DNA from: Flaccisagitta enflata
Lineage: Eukaryota > Chaetognatha > Sagittoidea > Aphragmophora
Assembly: GCA_965153355.1 (NCBI GenBank)
Contig: OZ231127.1
Location: forward strand, 30,876,001 to 30,940,000
DNA length: 64,000 nucleotides
Direction: 5' to 3'
Shown in pieces: positions 53,120-64,000 of this stretch. The notes under the pieces are model-generated. The model had not been told where the DNA came from. It did no database searches and was given only the letters and a program-made list of their open reading frames with translations. The position numbers were made by a program, and so were the translations under genes. Position 1 is the stretch's first letter, and each line of letters starts with the position of its first letter.

Positions 53120-54500
53120 ATCGGGAAAAAAGTCGAAGTCAGTCTTCGACTTTTTGACATATTTGAGAGAAACAAGGTTTTCATTTTCTTATTAGGAAGT
53201 TGAGGGTCTCCACCGACCGAATGTGGCCTCCAATGAAATTGAGAGGGTAAGTAAATTTGATAATTCCCTTTCATTTGGCGCCAAGCAGAATGCTCTATGG
53301 TAAATATTTTTTGCATTATGAATTTTTAAAGATTTATTTACGAAAAATTCAAACTGAACTTTTTTTTCGATTTTTTATGATTTTCAGTAGGATAATAAAG
53401 AAGTGTATTTAAGTTTGTTTGAGCATGCAAATACAAGAAAACATGTTTATGAGCAAATCTGCTCATCTGTGAGGGTGTATTTGAGTATTTGAGCTCATTT
53501 AGCTCATTTAGCTCAATTTTCTCTCTGATTTTGGCTCAGTCTTTTTTCTGATTTTAACTTAGTCTTTTTTTTGAATTTGAATAGGACAAATAACAAGGCC
53601 GGATACACAGCTACCCTAGTCGTGTGCTGGTGGGCAGGAGCAGTGCTGGAGAAGGTCATGAGGGCATCTGGGCAGGAGCCGTAGGCTTAAAAAGCTGAAA
53701 AACGCCGAAAAAGTAAAAAGGGGACCGACCGACTAATCAACCAACGGACTGACATAGCGGGGTGTACAGTTGTGTAGCACGCGACTAAAAAGCTCATTAA
53801 GCCTAACTAGGTTAATCTTTTTTAAGCGGGAAAAAAGTTGAAGTCAGTCTTTGACTTTTTTACATATTCGAGAGAAACAGGGTTTTCATTTTCTTATGGG
53901 AAAGTTGTGGCTCTCGACCGACCGAATGAGCCCTCCAATGAAATTGATAATGTAAGTTTAAATTTAATAATTCTCTTTCATTTGGCGCCAAGCAGAATGC
54001 TCTACGACAAATATTTTTTGCATTATGAATTTTTAAAGATTTATTTATGAAAATTGCAAATTGAATTTTTTTTTATTTTCTATGATTTTGGGTAGGATCA
54101 AAAAAGGAGTGTATTTATGTTTGTTTGAGCATGCAAATACAAGAAAACATGTTTATGAGCATAGCTGCTCATCTATGAGGGTGTTTTGGAGGATTCTAGC
54201 TCATTTAGCTCAGTTTCTTTTTTTTAATTTTAAATATGATAAATGAATAGATATTTTGATACATGTTTAAGAAAGCAAATACAAAAAAGCATATCAGTGA
54301 GCATAACTGCTCATCTATGAGGGTGTTTTTAAGCATTTTAGCTCACTTAGCTCATTTAGCTCAGCCTTTTTTTTCTGATTTTTAATGGGATAAATAAGTG
54401 TTTTGATGGGAGCAAGAAATATAATACAAGAAAGCATGTCAGTGAGCATAGCTGATTGTTTGGTTGAGCGATTTTGAGATTTTAGCTCATCGATCTCATT
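53120..54500. repeat. Diverged tandem duplication with one nested element
   Basis: A roughly 440-base unit (53120-53560) recurs at 53827-54220. Shared marks include tcatttggcgccaagcagaa, gagcatgcaaatacaagaaa and repeated tagctcattt. Shorter third and fourth partial copies lie at about 54239-54365 and 54390-54500. The Helentron-like element 53592-53786 separates the first two units. Confidence 0.75.
53592..53786 (+). mobile_element. Helentron-like element (type 1)
   Basis: It starts AACAAGGCCGGATACACAG, contains gcaggagcagtgctggagaa and ggggaccgaccgac. It ends in a degraded hairpin (GTTGTGTAGCACGCGAC) followed by an A-run. Confidence 0.75.
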
Positions 54501-55187
54501 TGGCTCAGTCCTATTTTTCTCTGATTTTCAGGGCAATCAATACATACAATTGCTCTTGATTTGATCTAATAGAAAAAAAGATTTGCAGTGACTAAAAACA
54601 AAAGCCTGGTGAAAAGTGACCAACACTTACGACTTTTTTCCTCACGGCGACAGCCGCCATTACTGGTAACAAAAGGTCACGAAAATTTTTGCATGTACTA
54701 TTTTAATTAATAAGCAGGTTTAACTGAAAAATTGGGGTCAAACTTCCAATATATAAGGGGAATAGGTTGTGAAAATTCCTGGTGTGAGATCTTTGGCATT
54801 AAAATTTGTTGCCTTTTCCAGCATAGGTTTATAAACATTTAGTTTTTTTTCACTGAAACGGCCAAAGAAGCCTTGAAATTTTTTTTTGGTATAAGATTAC
54901 ATGGTTAGGGATGTAGACGGTTGTTTCTGTGGGCCAAAAACTGTTGTTATGATGCCTATAGTAGTACAAAATTGCCTCGAATAACAATCGGGTTTACTCA
55001 GTTCTCCATGTCCTTAGACCCATTGCTGGGTAGCCTTATTGGACTGTCCGTCGCTCCGTCGGCCAATCCTCTAGCCGAATTAGGATGTCGGCTAGCCATT
55101 CTGGCACCATTACCTCTAACCGATGCACCTTGCTCTGCTCACCTCCACGAGAAAAGAATGGGGGTTTTCTGCATATGATCATTGTTA
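54501..55187. other. Intergenic, no gene seen
   Basis: No splice-supported coding segment. A remnant with gactgtccgtcgctccgtcg near 55042 recalls the GTCC part of the Helentron-like family. Confidence 0.4.
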
Positions 55188-55478
55188 CCGTATTTTTTTC
55201 TAATTAGCGCCCCGGGCGCTTTTGAATTTGAATTAGCACCCTCTTTGTATTCTAAATAAACTGTCATATAATCTATCTTTTTCGTGAAAGGTTATCAAAA
55301 TGCTAAATTTGCCCTAAAAATGGAGATATTGATTGAATGTATCTGTTTGAAAGTCAATGAAAATGGTTTATTGTGTTCTGTTATTTTATCATTTTACTTT
55401 ATATTTCTGTCCAAATCATTTTTGAAAAGTGTATCTCTAAGAAAAAAAGAGGGGGGCGCTAAATGGAAAAAAATACGG
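55188..55478. mobile_element. 291-bp MITE with CCGTATTTTTTTC ends, TA-flanked
   Basis: The left end CCGTATTTTTTTCTAATTAG pairs with the right end (GAAAAAAATACGG), and gcgcccc / ggggggcgct continue the arms. TA is at 55186-55187 and 55479-55480. It lies about 100 bases downstream of the aminopeptidase stop. The TACCGTATTTTT start is common among mariner-type elements. Confidence 0.8.
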
Positions 55479-55580
55479 TAACCGGAAATAATGGTTGAGT
55501 TTGGGTTTTTTTCTCCCTGACCTCTTGATTGTGGGATGCTTGCAACCTTTCAAAGTTCCTAATCGAGACTTAAACTACCA

Positions 55581-62004
<6,424 letters not shown>

Positions 62005-62415
62005 CTGATTTAAGGTGTGTAATTTCATGATGAGGAAAAATATCCAAAGAGCGCAAGACAAAGACGCATTTCAATGGCGCGCATGCGACTGTGTTAGACA
62101 TTTTTTGGCCGGTCCGTCCTTCCGTCCATTTCTATCGTTTTTACAGCCCCTGCCACATGCGACCACTATGTCAGTTTTCACCTAGTAGGGTACTCAATCG
62201 AAAACGGCTAAAATGGTCAAAAATCCGTTTGCGCACATGGATTGACTCGTAATTACATGTATTTTAGTAATTAGAATCATATATGACACTTTGGATAATT
62301 TTCATGGCCTCTTTGTAACCGAATGTGAGTGGAATCCGCCAATCAATTTCTGGCACTTTTTTTTCCTCAAAAAAAATGGGCCATATTGAGTTTCAAGATG
62401 CGTTGATATGTGCGC
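62005..62415. other. Intron of the aminopeptidase gene, no exon seen
   Basis: It contains a remnant with gcgcatgcgactgtgttaga and ggtccgtccttccgtcc (62080-62165). No upstream M1 exon was found here. Confidence 0.45.
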
Positions 62416-63899
<1,484 letters not shown>

Positions 63900-64000
63900 G
63901 TGCGCGCGCACAGAAAAATCCGGCCAGGTGACTTATTTTGATACTGGCTGACACGCTGGCACCAGTCAGATTGCTAGAGAGTTAAAAATGCTGTTGAAAT

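Overview
This is a metazoan nuclear genomic window, almost certainly from an invertebrate. Evidence is spliced genes with phase-consistent GT-AG introns (and one GC-AG intron), animal-type gene families (ionotropic glutamate receptor, SLC7 cationic amino-acid transporter, M1 aminopeptidase, a CUB-domain membrane protein), and an extreme load of microsatellites, minisatellites and short DNA transposons. I cannot assign the phylum. Nothing looks bacterial or viral, and most long open frames are translated simple repeats.

Layout. (1) 43-7403: segmental duplication copy A, carrying three exons of a Gly-rich, CUB-containing protein on the + strand. (2) 8817-11858: an ionotropic glutamate receptor-like gene on the - strand, with ligand-binding domain and channel resolved in five exons. 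(3) 12-29 kb: repeats, including a 1.9 kb minisatellite-bearing element, a 1.1 kb tandem duplication and large CT/CTTT arrays. (4) 29043-30768: the second CUB half, a transmembrane segment and a Cys-rich tail on the + strand. Their splice phases join exactly to the copy A exons, so the receptor gene probably lies nested in a 22 kb intron. (5) 33062-40385: duplication copy B, with the same three exons but no following CUB half. (6) A 10-N assembly gap at 42242-42251. (7) 42252-48302: an SLC7A4/CAT-type transporter on the - strand, ten exons, whose 3' end runs into the gap. (8) 48.4-55.5 kb: intergenic repeats. (9) 55581-62004: the C-terminal half of an M1 zinc aminopeptidase on the - strand, 15 exons; the N-terminal half lies beyond the right edge.

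The most informative repeat signal is a family of roughly 100-1900 bp elements. They start near ACAAGGCC, end in a hairpin such as GTCGCGTGCACGCGAC, and insert between two A (T on the other strand) with no target duplication. Precise empty sites are visible inside this window. These features fit non-autonomous Helentron-type (Helitron2) elements; the 5' subterminal motif and the 3' hairpin vary together among copies. Several TA-duplicating inverted-repeat elements are also dated by filled/empty comparison of copies A and B. A second pattern is that introns in three genes, on both strands, carry sense-strand TG or TTG arrays just downstream of the 5' splice site.

The four genes belong to different pathways and show no sign of working as a unit.
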